Below are positions 17,236 through 25,828 of a DNA stretch of 47,802 nt, piece by piece (the first letter of the stretch is position 1; every line of letters begins with the position of its first letter). The DNA comes from Anaerolineales bacterium (lineage in GTDB: Bacteria; Chloroflexota; Anaerolineae; Anaerolineales; Villigracilaceae): NCBI GenBank assembly GCA_030680795.1, contig JAUXUL010000009.1, forward strand, positions 1 through 47,802, in the 5' to 3' direction. Made by a program: the position numbers and the translations under genes. The notes under the pieces are model-generated. The model searched no databases. It had not been told where the DNA came from and was given only the letters and a program-made list of their open reading frames with translations.

Positions 17236-17323
17236 GGCGAGTCCGCTTGAGCGGGGATTGCAGGAATAGCCCGTGGGTTAATCCACGGGCGGGGATGAGA
17301 TGGAGGGGGAATGCGCGGGGTGG
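17236..17323. repeat. Dispersed repeat, family 1, copy A
   Basis: The core is GTCCGCTTGAGCGG followed by ATAGCCCGTGGGTTAATCCA and CGGGCGGGGATGAG. It has an internal palindrome CCCGTGG-GTTAAT-CCACGGG. Related copies are at 18282-18365 (nearly full length) and 19519-19561 (right half only). Confidence 0.75.
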
Positions 17324-17345
17324 TAAATAAAGGTAAAATACAGCC

Positions 17346-17678
17346 ATGAAAACGAAAGTGCCAGCGCGTATCAGGAAACTGATGAAAGAGTTGAAGGAAG
17401 GACTTGTCCGCATTTACGGGGATAAGTTGAATGCCGTCTATTTGTATGGGTCTTATGCGCGCGGAGATTATCGCCAGGGGTCAGATGTGGACGTGATGAT
17501 TTTATTAAACGATTACACGGACTATTGGAAAGAGTGGCGGCGTTCCAGTGATTATGTCAGCGATGTTTCGCTTAAACATGATGTGACAGTGAGTTGCATT
17601 ATCATCAAGGAAATACAGTGGAAACAGTCCGATAAACCTGTGCTTTATAACATTCGTCGAGAGGGATTACCTGCATGA
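17346..17678 (+). CDS. Minimal nucleotidyltransferase (MntA-like)
   Basis: The 110-residue protein contains the pol-beta superfamily motif GSYARGDYRQGSDVDVMI (GSx10DxD), the catalytic core that binds metal and nucleotide. A third acidic residue follows in DVSLKHDVTVS. It overlaps the next, HEPN-domain gene by four bases (ATGA). Such pairs form toxin-antitoxin modules in which the nucleotidyltransferase adenylylates (AMPylates) and silences the HEPN ribonuclease. Here the nucleotidyltransferase comes first, the order seen for many PF05168-type HEPN pairs. It has a short upstream space that includes a repeat copy. Confidence 0.85.
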   Translation: MKTKVPARIRKLMKELKEGLVRIYGDKLNAVYLYGSYARGDYRQGSDVDVMILLNDYTDYWKEWRRSSDYVSDVSLKHDVTVSCIIIKEIQWKQSDKPVLYNIRREGLPA

Positions 17679-18052
17679 AAGAACATTCCAGTAAATTGCT
17701 TGATAAGGCATTAGACACCATTGAAGGCGCGGAAGGCTTGCTCGATATGGACAAAGCGGAGATAGCGGCTGGACGGGCATATTATGCAATGTTCTATGTT
17801 GCAGAAGCCCTGCTTTATGAAAGAGATTTTCAATTCAGCCAGCATGGTCAAGTAATTGCGGCGTATGGGAAAGAGTTTGCGAAAACAAAAGAACTCGACC
17901 CAAAATTTCATCGCTGGTTGAGAGCGGGTTTTGATACTCGCATTTCTGGGGATTATGATGTGGATACAGATATTAGCAGGGAAATTGTGGCCAATATGAT
18001 TAATGAAGCGCGGGAATTTTTATTGACCGCGCGAGAGTATTTGGAAAAATAG
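17675..18052 (+). CDS. HEPN-domain protein paired with nucleotidyltransferase
   Basis: The 125-residue all-helical protein has the HEPN signature AAGRAYYAMFYVAEALL in its first half and a second helical pair ending in EAREFLLTAREYLEK. Many HEPN toxins cut RNA with an R-x4-6-H motif. I do not see a clean one here (the nearest region is PKFHRWLRAGFDTR), so it may be non-catalytic or use a variant. Start and stop overlap with the nucleotidyltransferase gene shows they are made together. The most likely role is toxin or effector of a type VII-like module. Confidence 0.85.
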   Translation: MKEHSSKLLDKALDTIEGAEGLLDMDKAEIAAGRAYYAMFYVAEALLYERDFQFSQHGQVIAAYGKEFAKTKELDPKFHRWLRAGFDTRISGDYDVDTDISREIVANMINEAREFLLTAREYLEK

Positions 18053-18080
18053 AATTGTCAGTTCGAAATGAATGGGTTAG

Positions 18081-18129
18081 TGTGTGCATCGCACCTGTTT
18101 CGGCGGGATGAGTCAACGCGATGGTGGGG
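18081..18129. repeat. Dispersed repeat, family 2, copy A
   Basis: The core GTGCATCGCACCTGTTTCG followed by a GCGGGATGAGTCAACGCGAT-like segment recurs at 19567-19617 and 20293-20343 with scattered substitutions. It starts with a GTGC...GCAC palindrome. No coding content. Confidence 0.7.
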
Positions 18130-18148
18130 TTCGTCGGGACGCTACGCA

Positions 18149-18219
18149 GTCCCTGCCTCAGTGCATGGAAACCCTGCGGGCTGAGCCGCCTTTGGCGGCT
18201 TTCACGTACTGAGGCAGGA
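18149..18219. repeat. Long imperfect palindrome
   Basis: GTCCCTGCCTCAGT and ACTGAGGCAGGAC pair as outer arms. A perfect inner hairpin GCCGCC-TTT-GGCGGC lies at about 18185-18199. It sits between a family 2 and a family 1 repeat and could fold as a cruciform or act as terminator after the HEPN gene. Confidence 0.6.
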
Positions 18220-18281
18220 CTTTAGTCCGCACTGGGCATGATGCCGCACTCGCTACGATGAAATGAGTGTTACCCGTGTGC

Positions 18282-18365
18282 AAGTCCGCTTGAGCGGACT
18301 TCGTAGGGATAGCCCGTGGATTAATCCGCGGGCGGGAATGAGGTGGAGGAAAATTGCGCGGGGCG
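18282..18365. repeat. Dispersed repeat, family 1, copy B
   Basis: The most complete copy: AAGTCCGCTTGAGCGGACTT is itself a palindrome. It is followed by the CCCGTGG-ATTAAT-CCGCGGG palindrome and CGGGAATGAGGTGGAGG. It shares most positions with copy A. Confidence 0.75.
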
Positions 18366-18437
18366 CATGGCATAATGATTGAATCTTTTCCCCTCTTTGT
18401 GACATAATTATTTTCGATAACACTGGAGACACATCAC

Positions 18438-19109
18438 ATGTTTGAAGTAACATCTTCATGGAAGTCCACTTTTCCTGAGGGTCACACGGGGGTATTGATC
18501 ATGCGCGATGTCATCAACCATGCTCATCACTCTGAACTGGAAAAACGCAAAACAGAAATAGAGGAACAACTGCGTTCCCAATTTTCCGGGCGGGATCGCG
18601 CGGCGATGTCAAACCTACCCATCTTGCAGGCGTATAACACATATTATCGCCGCTTCAAAAAAACCTATCATGTTCAACTTCAACTCGAATCAATTGTCTG
18701 GAAGGGAAAATCGATCCCAAGTGTGTCGGCTCTCGTCGAAGCCATGTTCATGGCAGAAATGAAGAATTTGTTACTAACAGCGGGACATGATTTGGATGTC
18801 CTGCACCTGCCTCTCACAATGGATGTTTCAAAAGGGACTGAAAGTTATTCATTACTGAGAGGGGATGAACAGGTTCTTAAGGCGGGCGATATGATGATAA
18901 GTGACGGAATGGGGGTTGTTTCGAGCATTGTGTATGGTCCCGACCAGCGCACGCAGATCACGGATGGAACACGGAATGTGTTGTTTACCGTCTACGCGCC
19001 TCCCGGAATTGATGGGCAGATAGTGACGCAACACCTGCAGGATATTCAGGAATACGTGATGGTAATTGCTCCACAGGCACAGGTTGATTTGCTCAAAGTT
19101 TATGGTTGA
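18438..19109 (+). CDS. B3/B4 tRNA-binding-domain protein
   Basis: This 223-residue protein resembles the B3/B4 domain of the phenylalanyl-tRNA synthetase beta chain, found alone in many bacteria. In the synthetase this domain hydrolyses mischarged Tyr-tRNA(Phe). Stand-alone forms are assumed to bind or edit tRNA or a related substrate. Visible features are LPILQAYNTYYRRFKKTYHV, PSVSALVEAMFMAEMKNLLL and GDMMISDGMGVVSSIVYGPD, which match the domain's order. A GGAG site precedes the ATG by 9 nt. It is flanked by repeats on both sides and is monocistronic. Confidence 0.8.
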   Translation: MFEVTSSWKSTFPEGHTGVLIMRDVINHAHHSELEKRKTEIEEQLRSQFSGRDRAAMSNLPILQAYNTYYRRFKKTYHVQLQLESIVWKGKSIPSVSALVEAMFMAEMKNLLLTAGHDLDVLHLPLTMDVSKGTESYSLLRGDEQVLKAGDMMISDGMGVVSSIVYGPDQRTQITDGTRNVLFTVYAPPGIDGQIVTQHLQDIQEYVMVIAPQAQVDLLKVYG

Positions 19110-19149
19110 GAGTAACGCGCCGAACCAAATAATATTTGGAACTAAAATC

Positions 19150-19495
19150 ATGCTCCCCATTCATCATATCGAAAGTTTCCTCAAGTACACGCCGCCGCAA
19201 TTGCAGGAGATCGTGTTGGAACTGAGGTTGTCTGCTGGGGAGGCTTGAGTTATTTTCATGAAGGGCGCGGGGTATCGTCAGCGCAGGGATATGCCAGATC
19301 GGTATTCACAAAGATCATGTCCGTTTGGCATTTATTCACGGGGCATTTTTGCCTGATCCGCATAAACTGTTGCGCGGCACACAAAAAGCCAAACGCTTCA
19401 TTGAAATTAAGTCCTATGACAATGCGCCATGGGATGATTTCAAGGAATTGGTCTTGTCTGCTTCCAAATTTGATCCGCGCTCGACAAACGAGTAA
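19150..19495 (+). pseudogene. DUF1801 gene remnant with frameshifts
   Basis: The first frame gives MLPIHHIESFLKYTPPQLQE to a TGA after GEA. A second frame continues SYFHEGRG, and a third continues VSAGICQIGIHKDHVRLAF, LPDPHKLLRGTQKAKRF and KSYDNAPWDDFKELVL to TAA at 19493. Together these make a DUF1801 protein (a small YdhG-like fold of unknown function) that has lost an internal piece and suffered at least one further indel in the GGGCGCGGGG stretch. It ends next to a truncated family 1 repeat, so insertion-linked decay is plausible. Confidence 0.75.
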
Positions 19496-19518
19496 AAGTG
19501 GGTGAGAGGATACTTCGC

Positions 19519-19561
19519 AAAATCCACGGGCGGGGATGAGGTAGGGGGAAAATGCGCTGGG
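19519..19561. repeat. Dispersed repeat, family 1, copy C (right half)
   Basis: Only the right half is present: AAATCCACGGGCGGGGATGA and the following GGTAGGGGGAAAATGCGC. It abuts a family 2 copy. Confidence 0.65.
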
Positions 19562-19566
19562 TGAGA

Positions 19567-19617
19567 GAGTGCGTTGCATCTGTTTCGACGCGACAAGTCA
19601 ACGCGATGGGATATTCG
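19567..19617. repeat. Dispersed repeat, family 2, copy B
   Basis: GTGCGTTGCATCTGTTTCGA and CAAGTCAACGCGATGGGAT match copies at 18081 and 20293. It directly follows family 1 copy C. Confidence 0.65.
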
Positions 19618-19676
19618 AAAAATAAAGCCCGACGATGAACTATTCGTCGGGCTAAAAATTTTTTGATCGTTGCTTT

Positions 19677-19892
19677 CTACACTACCAGCGGGGAGAGTTT
19701 GTATACGCGGGCTAATTTGGTCGCGGTTTGAAAGTCCTTCTGTCTCAGTGCCTCGCGGACATCATCCAGTTTCATCGCGTCTGCCACTGATAAATAGGGA
19801 GACCAGTCGTCGTCCGCGTAAATTAATTCAACGTCCACTTCCGCGACGTATTCATCAACGTGAATCAGCTTGGAGACCTGTTTTTTTGTCAT
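19677..19892 (-). CDS. Small antitoxin-like protein beside DUF4258
   Basis: The 71-residue acidic protein ([20 protein letters not shown], then [17 protein letters not shown]) starts inside the stop of the DUF4258 gene, overlapping by four bases. The layout of a DUF4258 protein followed by a short acidic partner recalls RelE/HigB-type pairs. It could neutralise the DUF4258 protein. I do not recognise the family by motif; the role is inferred from gene order and size. Confidence 0.6.
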   Translation of the reverse strand: MTKKQVSKLIHVDEYVAEVDVELIYADDDWSPYLSVADAMKLDDVREALRQKDFQTATKLARVYKLSPLVV

Positions 19893-20164
19893 TTCTTTCT
19901 CCTTGTAAAATCATCCGACCAGCGCGCAGGGTCAGGTCTGTAAGCCGTTACCAGCACAGCAGGGAATATAGCATTTTTCGGGATGCCCCAGAGAATGTGA
20001 ATTGGTTTGCCTTGCCTGTCTTTTTGTAACACCAATACACAGGAACCTTTGGCATAATCGGGGTAATCTTCAACGATAATCGCCGCGAGAACGTCTGCCA
20101 AAACATCGCGAACGAGGATATTATCATCAGCCAGTTCATCGTATCCATGAGCGGATATTTGCAC
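19889..20164 (-). CDS. DUF4258 protein, likely RelE-like toxin
   Basis: This 91-residue protein has the DUF4258 pattern: [20 protein letters not shown] at the start (the conserved HxxxRM-like helix), a middle strand pair ([18 protein letters not shown]) and the end [17 protein letters not shown]4258 proteins are distant RelE/BrnT-like folds. I took the GTG at 20164 as start; the open frame extends further upstream ([15 protein letters not shown]) without an obvious start codon, so the true N-terminus may be longer. It lies upstream of a short acidic partner in one unit. Confidence 0.7.
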   Translation of the reverse strand: MQISAHGYDELADDNILVRDVLADVLAAIIVEDYPDYAKGSCVLVLQKDRQGKPIHILWGIPKNAIFPAVLVTAYRPDPARWSDDFTRRKK

Positions 20165-20292
20165 CTGGTTTTGCTCGATGAGTTTGAGAATTTTCTGGAG
20201 TGTTTTGCTTATTGGTTGGGATGTCCAAATGGATTATACATGAAAATGAAAATGGCTATGCGTTGAAAGGGGCGATGGAATCTTGGTAAAGG

Positions 20293-20343
20293 AGCGTGCG
20301 TCGCACCTGCTTCGACCGGATGAACCAACACGATGGGATTCGC
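20293..20343. repeat. Dispersed repeat, family 2, copy C
   Basis: GTGCGTCGCACCTGCTTCGA and GATGAACCAACACGATGGG correspond to copies A and B. The rest of 20165-20614 holds no gene; it carries this repeat and the promoter region of the transporter operon, including TATAAT at 20574-20579. Confidence 0.65.
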
Positions 20344-20573
20344 ATGGGGATTAATCCTCTGCTCCGCGATTTGATTATCCCAGTGCTGAAATAAGCATGG
20401 TAAAGCGAGACGAACCGTCAGGCTGCCAGCTCGACAGCCAGCGCTTTCCCCAAAGAGACATTGTGAACAGTGACGTTTTTTTGAAACCTGAAAATGGCGA
20501 CAACTTGGGTTATTTAACGTTGCGAAGGTATTGGTTTATGACAAATTTACAAAGAAGAACCGTGCGTGTTTGA

Positions 20574-20579
20574 TATAAT
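20574..20579 (+). promoter_or_regulatory. -10 box of the BMP transporter operon
   Basis: TATAAT lies 36 bp before the first permease start. The ribosome site GGAG follows. No strong -35 is evident. Confidence 0.45.
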
Positions 20580-20614
20580 TGCCTGACAATTCAAGAGTTC
20601 CATTGGAGCGAAGG

Positions 20615-21742
20615 ATGCAATCAGAAAAGCGATCAAATTCGCTGACAAAACAAATACTGCGGTCCATCTCAGAGGCTGGCTTAATTCCGTTATTGGCCAT
20701 TCTGACAGCAGTGGTCGTTGGCGGTATCATCATCATCATCGTTGGCGGAGATCCGATCAGGGCTTACACAGGATTGATCGAGGGTTCGTTCGGCTCAACA
20801 AAAGCATTAAGTGAAACAGCCGTTTGGGCAACTCCGTATATCTTTGCTGGTCTGGCAGTCGCACTGGCTTTCAAAGGTGGCTTGTTCAATATCGGCGCGG
20901 AAGGGCAATTGGCCGTCGGGGCTGTTTTTTCGGCTTTGATTGGCTATGCACTGCCTGAGTGGCTTGGCTTTTCATTGCCGATTTACATTCATCTCCCTCT
21001 GGCTATTATCGTTGGCATGTTGATGGGCGGAATATGGGCAGGCATCGTCGGTGTGCTTAAAGCATACACAGGCGGGCATGAAGTTATTAATACCATTATG
21101 ATGAATTACATTGCCTTGAACACAACCTCATTCCTTTTGAATGGGGTGATGAAAGATAGAAGTCCCACCAACGTGATCGCACGCACACCCTTGATCGCAG
21201 ATAGCGCGCGTATGCCGGAGATCTTTGATGGGCTGCGTGTGCATTGGGGATTCGTTCTGGCCTTGCTGGTCGCATTCTTGATCTGGTGGTTATTAAACAA
21301 AACCACGCTCGGCTTTGAGATCCGCACAGTTGGCTTGAATCCAGATGCCGCGCAATATGCGGGTATTAACGTCAAGCGCACGGTTATCCTGACCATGGCG
21401 CTTTCGGGTATGTTGGCTGGATTGGCAGGTTCCATTGAAGTGACAGGTTTGAATTACCGCCACGAACTTGGATTCTCAATCGGTTATGGCTACGACGCCA
21501 TCGCGATTGCATTGCTCGGAAAATCCCATCCACTTGGGGTGGTCTTGGCGGCTTTCCTCTTCGCGGCCATGCGGAATGGCGCGACACGCATGCAATTCCT
21601 GACGCAATTGCCTGTGGACTTGATCTCCATGTTACAGGCTTTGATCCTGCTCTTTGTGGCGGCGGATGCCATTGTGAGATATATCTATCGCATCAAATCC
21701 AAAGGCGAACGTGTCGTGCTCACTCGCGGTTGGGGAGGCTAG
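20615..21742 (+). CDS. Nucleoside-type ABC transporter permease 1
   Basis: From the ATG at 20615 (GGAG 6 nt upstream) the product is 375 residues with about ten membrane helices. It belongs to the BPD_transp_2 family: GLFNIGAEGQLAVGAVFSAL is the hallmark of this subfamily (YufP/RnsC), followed by GGHEVINTIMMNYIAL and GMLAGLAGSIEVTG. It pairs with the second permease and the double ATPase downstream in a three-gene operon. The known substrates of this type are purine nucleosides. The periplasmic/lipoprotein binding component normally present (BMP family) is not in the window. Confidence 0.88.
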   Translation: MQSEKRSNSLTKQILRSISEAGLIPLLAILTAVVVGGIIIIIVGGDPIRAYTGLIEGSFGSTKALSETAVWATPYIFAGLAVALAFKGGLFNIGAEGQLAVGAVFSALIGYALPEWLGFSLPIYIHLPLAIIVGMLMGGIWAGIVGVLKAYTGGHEVINTIMMNYIALNTTSFLLNGVMKDRSPTNVIARTPLIADSARMPEIFDGLRVHWGFVLALLVAFLIWWLLNKTTLGFEIRTVGLNPDAAQYAGINVKRTVILTMALSGMLAGLAGSIEVTGLNYRHELGFSIGYGYDAIAIALLGKSHPLGVVLAAFLFAAMRNGATRMQFLTQLPVDLISMLQALILLFVAADAIVRYIYRIKSKGERVVLTRGWGG

Positions 21743-21751
21743 GAGACAACT

Positions 21752-22864
21752 ATGGACTGGAAACGTTTCGGTTTCATTGCTTTGGTTATTATCGTTCTCT
21801 TTAGTGTGGTTGTGATGATCGGGAAATCCAAACAACCACCGCTATTGATCATCACCAGCATGCTGGCTACGACCATAGCAGTGGCAACACCTTTGGCCCT
21901 GGGTGCTCTCTCGGGTGTCTTCTGTGAACGCGCAGGCGTGGTTAACATCGGCATCGAAGGCATGATGCTCGCCTCTGCTTTTTTTGGGTGGTTGGGTGGC
22001 ATCTACATGTTCAATATCTATGATTTTGGGAATGCGCTGAGCATCACACTCGCCGTTCTCTTCGCGATACTCACCGGCGGATTGATGGCTTTGTTGCTCG
22101 CGGTGCTCTCGGTTACTTTTAAAGTAGATCAGATCATTGGCGGCACAGTGATCAACATCCTTGCAGTGGGGCTGACCGGCTTTTTAAACCGCCAGTTATT
22201 CTTTGGGAAAGGCAGTGTCTTTGGCGGCAGTGTGCCAGGTTCGCCCGGTGTTTTGCCTACCCTCCACATCCCAATTACAGAATTGTTTGCGCCAATTTGC
22301 GGGACGTCCGCAACCTGCCTGCAAAATGTGCAGGCAATCAACCGCGTCTTCGATCAAAAGCCAATCGCCATAGGCGCCATCTTGTTGGTATTTATCTCTC
22401 ACTACATTTTATTTAATACGCGTTGGGGTTTACGCACACGCGCAGTCGGTGAACATCCCAAGGCCGCTGACACGGTTGGTATCAATGTCTACAAAATGCG
22501 CTATGCCAATGTCATCATCGGGGGATTGTTCGCCGGGCTTGCAGGCGCATACTTCACTATTGAATCTGTTCCATCTTTCGAACCTTTGCTTACGAATGGA
22601 CGCGGCTTTATCTCACTGGCCGCAATGATCTTTGGCAACTGGACGCCGATTGGCGCATGGGCCGCCGCGCTTGTGTTTGGCTCATCGCAAGCGATGTTGA
22701 TCAACATGCAGATTTTTCGCGATGTCATTCCACCGCAATGGGCATTTCTCCAGGAATCCTATATCGTGGGTCTCACGCCGTACATCCTGACCATGTTCAT
22801 CCTGACAGGCATCATCGGTAAAACCACACCGCCTGCCGCAGATGGCGTACCATACGAGAAATAG
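21752..22864 (+). CDS. Nucleoside-type ABC transporter permease 2
   Basis: The 370-residue, roughly ten-helix protein is the second BPD_transp_2 subunit (YufQ/RnsD type). VFCERAGVVNIGIEGMMLAS is the family hallmark, and GLAGAYFTIESVPSFEPLLT is the conserved second region. A GGAG site lies 6 nt before the ATG, 9 nt after the first permease. An extra loop with two cysteines (ICGTSATCLQNV, near residues 185-197) lies between two helices and could form a disulfide outside the membrane. Confidence 0.88.
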   Translation: MDWKRFGFIALVIIVLFSVVVMIGKSKQPPLLIITSMLATTIAVATPLALGALSGVFCERAGVVNIGIEGMMLASAFFGWLGGIYMFNIYDFGNALSITLAVLFAILTGGLMALLLAVLSVTFKVDQIIGGTVINILAVGLTGFLNRQLFFGKGSVFGGSVPGSPGVLPTLHIPITELFAPICGTSATCLQNVQAINRVFDQKPIAIGAILLVFISHYILFNTRWGLRTRAVGEHPKAADTVGINVYKMRYANVIIGGLFAGLAGAYFTIESVPSFEPLLTNGRGFISLAAMIFGNWTPIGAWAAALVFGSSQAMLINMQIFRDVIPPQWAFLQESYIVGLTPYILTMFILTGIIGKTTPPAADGVPYEK

Positions 22865-22873
22865 GAGGTTGCC

Positions 22874-24424
22874 ATGACTGAAACATTTATGTTGAGCAAC
22901 GTCGAAACAAATATCGTCCTTGAAGCAAAAAGGATCACGAAGCAATTCCCCGGCGTGCTTGCCAATGACAATGTCAATTTCGACCTTCGCAAAGGTGAGA
23001 TCCATGCCTTGCTTGGCGAGAACGGCGCAGGCAAAAGCACTTTGATGAACCTCATCTTTGGCTTGCACCTCCCCGATCAAGGCGAGGTCATCGTCAACGG
23101 GAAAACTGCCATGATCCATTCTCCAAATGACTCCATCGCGCTTGGCATTGGCATGGTGCATCAACACTTCATGCTCATCCCGGTCTTTACAGTCGCGGAA
23201 AACGTCATGCTTGGGGATGAAACGGTCAAACGCGGCGCACTGGACCGTAATACTGTTGCGGCGAAAATCAATGAAATCTCAATACAATACAGCCTCAACG
23301 TAGACCCGCACGCAATGGTCGGTACTCTGCCCGTAGGTTTACAACAACGTGTTGAGATCGTCAAAACCCTGTATCGCAATGCGGAGATCGTCATCCTCGA
23401 TGAGCCGACCGCCGTGCTCACGCCACAGGAAGCAGAAGACCTCTTCCGCATCATGCGTGACCTGACCGGACGCGGTGTGTCCATCATCTTCATCACTCAC
23501 AAATTAAAGGAGGTCCTCGCTATCGCAGACCGCATCACCGTCATGCGCGCGGGACGTGTCATTAATACAGTTCTTCCCTCGGAAACCGACTCCGCTCAAT
23601 TAGCCAATATGATGGTTGGGCGTCAGGTGATCCTGACGGTGAACAAAAAAGACCGTGAACCAGAAGCGGATGTTCTCAAAGTGGAGGGAGTAACCGTGCG
23701 CGACCAGCGCGACCTGGAAACAGTTCATCATGTTTCCTTCTCTGTGCGCGGTGGCGAAATACTGGGCATCGCAGGCGTACAAGGCAATGGACAAACCGAA
23801 CTCTCCGAAGCGCTTACCGGCTTGCGCCATCCAACTGGAGGCAAGGTCTTCATTAGCGGGCATGACGTAACAGGGAAATCACCTCGCGTTATGACAGAAA
23901 CGGGACTTGCGCACATTCCCGAAGACCGTCAACGGCATGGGCTGGTGCTCTCCTACACTGTTGCCGATAACATGGCGCTGTGCGATTACTATCATCCGCC
24001 ATTTAGTCAGCGCGGTGTCATGCAGCCAAAAGCGCTCGATGAAAACGCGCGTAAACTCATCAAAGCATTTGATGTGCGCACGCCATCTCCATTCGTGAAT
24101 GCAGGCAAACTCTCCGGCGGCAACCAGCAAAAAGTGATCGTCGCGCGCGAACTTAGCCGCAACGTAAAACTCGTCATTGCCAACCAGCCCACCCGTGGAT
24201 TGGACGTCGGTTCGATAGAATATATCCACAGTGAGATCATCAAAATGCGCGACCGAGGCGTGGCCGTTCTGCTCGTCTCCGCAGAGTTGGATGAGATCAT
24301 GGCGCTCTCAGACCGCATCGCCGTCATGTACCGCGGGCAGATCGTTGCAATCGTGGAGACAAAGAAGACCACCCGCGAACAACTGGGATTATGGATGGCT
24401 GGCGCGCATGTCGAATCCGTATAA
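22874..24424 (+). CDS. Nucleoside-type ABC transporter ATPase, two domains
   Basis: The 516-residue protein has two ATPase domains. Domain 1 has Walker A GENGAGKST (48-56), the variant signature VGLQQRVEIVKTLYR and Walker B IVILDEPT. Domain 2 has a degenerate P-loop (GVQGNGQTE), signature LSGGNQQKVIVARELS and LVIANQPTRGLDVGS, where Asn-Gln replaces Asp-Glu. That asymmetry is typical of the RnsB/YufO and sugar-type importers. It starts 9 nt after permease 2, completing the operon. It powers nucleoside uptake together with the two permeases. Confidence 0.9.
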   Translation: MTETFMLSNVETNIVLEAKRITKQFPGVLANDNVNFDLRKGEIHALLGENGAGKSTLMNLIFGLHLPDQGEVIVNGKTAMIHSPNDSIALGIGMVHQHFMLIPVFTVAENVMLGDETVKRGALDRNTVAAKINEISIQYSLNVDPHAMVGTLPVGLQQRVEIVKTLYRNAEIVILDEPTAVLTPQEAEDLFRIMRDLTGRGVSIIFITHKLKEVLAIADRITVMRAGRVINTVLPSETDSAQLANMMVGRQVILTVNKKDREPEADVLKVEGVTVRDQRDLETVHHVSFSVRGGEILGIAGVQGNGQTELSEALTGLRHPTGGKVFISGHDVTGKSPRVMTETGLAHIPEDRQRHGLVLSYTVADNMALCDYYHPPFSQRGVMQPKALDENARKLIKAFDVRTPSPFVNAGKLSGGNQQKVIVARELSRNVKLVIANQPTRGLDVGSIEYIHSEIIKMRDRGVAVLLVSAELDEIMALSDRIAVMYRGQIVAIVETKKTTREQLGLWMAGAHVESV

Positions 24425-24617
24425 ATTATCCGCTTCATTTCTGCCCCTTCGACGGGGCTCAGGGCGACGCCTAAGCCTGATCCACCCAACAGGATTTATC
24501 TCACCTCCTGTTTTGATTCCACTTTTTCTGGAGCGCCAAGCAGCGCACTAAGAAAAGCGGGGGATATGCCTTAACTCAACCTGGGGTAAAATACTCGCAT
24601 ATCAGGAGAAGAAAATC

Positions 24618-25730
24618 ATGAACAAGAAAACACGCCTTTTCAACCTGTTTATTATTGGTTCCTTATTTCTTGGCGCATGTAACCTGCCGTCAAAAAGCCA
24701 GGGTGAAGGATTAAGCCTGACCGCCGCCGCGCAAACTGTGGAAGTATTGTTGAGCGCCACCCCGGCTGTAGCAGATACCGATACCCCGCTCCCCTTCACA
24801 GCCACACTGACCCCCGACCCCCAACCCGTTCTGACAAACACACCGCTGCCCCCTCCCACATCAAGCTGCAATGTAATGCAATTCATTACAGATGTCACCA
24901 TCCCCGATGGAACCATCATGACACCCGGCCAAGCCTTCACGAAAACCTGGCGGCTGAAAAACATCGGCACCTGCGCATGGACACCTTCCTATGCCATCGC
25001 GTTCTCGGATGGCAACGCTATGAGTGGCCCACCTTCACAGGCCTTGGTAGGCAACGTCAGCTCGGGTCAAACTATTGACATTTCAGTTAATTTAACCGCT
25101 CCTGCCTCCACCGGCGATTACACCGGGAACTGGAAATTACGAGACGGATCGGGCGTGTTGTTTGGAAAATTCTATGTTCAGATTAAGGTACAAAACGCGG
25201 CAACCGCTACAAACACCTTACCTCCCGCAGTTGCCCAAGTAGTTTTGACCAATATATATGCTGAGGGAGGGCAAGTCCGCTCTGACGGAACAGTGCTCAA
25301 CCCGCCAAATGCCGGCGATACAGATTTGAATAAGGTAGCGGAAGCATTTGCCAGCTTTGATATGACCGGCATCCCTGCCGGGGCAACCATCACCAAAGTC
25401 GTTGTAGACTTCAGTAGCGGATATGACATACTTGGCAATCCATGGGATCTGGGGGGCGGGTGTTTACGCGCCTACCCGCACAATTATGGCTCAGTGGACG
25501 CTGGAGACTTCGTCCCCGGGGATCCATTAGGCGCTGTCATAGCGTGGTGTGGATCAGGCCAACTGAGTTCATCCTTTGAAAGCACTGATCTAAAAAGCGC
25601 TGTTCAAAATGCAGTTGGAAATTCCCGCCTGCAATTGCGCATACAATTTCGTGCCCCAACGACCGACAGTGACGGGGTTGCAGACATGGTTCGCCTTGGC
25701 ACGATGAAATTGACTGTAACCTACCAATAA
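24618..25730 (+). CDS. Lipoprotein with NBR1-type Ig domain
   Basis: The 370-residue protein starts with a lipoprotein signal peptide; the lipobox LGAC puts the lipidated Cys at residue 21. A Thr/Pro-rich spacer (TPLPFTATLTPDPQPV) leads to an NBR1-like Ig domain: DGTIMTPGQAFTKTWRLKNI, GTCAWTPSYAIAF and a TGDYTGNWKLRD end. A C-terminal beta-rich domain follows. In bacteria these domains decorate cell-surface proteins; the ligand is unknown. AGGAG lies 8 nt before the start. A paralogue follows after a terminator. Confidence 0.85.
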   Translation: MNKKTRLFNLFIIGSLFLGACNLPSKSQGEGLSLTAAAQTVEVLLSATPAVADTDTPLPFTATLTPDPQPVLTNTPLPPPTSSCNVMQFITDVTIPDGTIMTPGQAFTKTWRLKNIGTCAWTPSYAIAFSDGNAMSGPPSQALVGNVSSGQTIDISVNLTAPASTGDYTGNWKLRDGSGVLFGKFYVQIKVQNAATATNTLPPAVAQVVLTNIYAEGGQVRSDGTVLNPPNAGDTDLNKVAEAFASFDMTGIPAGATITKVVVDFSSGYDILGNPWDLGGGCLRAYPHNYGSVDAGDFVPGDPLGAVIAWCGSGQLSSSFESTDLKSAVQNAVGNSRLQLRIQFRAPTTDSDGVADMVRLGTMKLTVTYQ

Positions 25731-25755
25731 ACTGCAACACTCATAAAACATTAAC

Positions 25756-25795
25756 AATGAGACCACCCGGAGTAAACGGGTGGTCTCATTTAACA
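25756..25795 (+). terminator. Rho-independent terminator
   Basis: A perfect 14-bp stem (AATGAGACCACCCG and its complement, 7-nt loop) is followed by TTTAAC. It closes the first lipoprotein gene before the second. Confidence 0.85.
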
Positions 25796-25828
25796 GTATA
25801 ATAATTTTCTATAGACGAAAGGAAAAAA

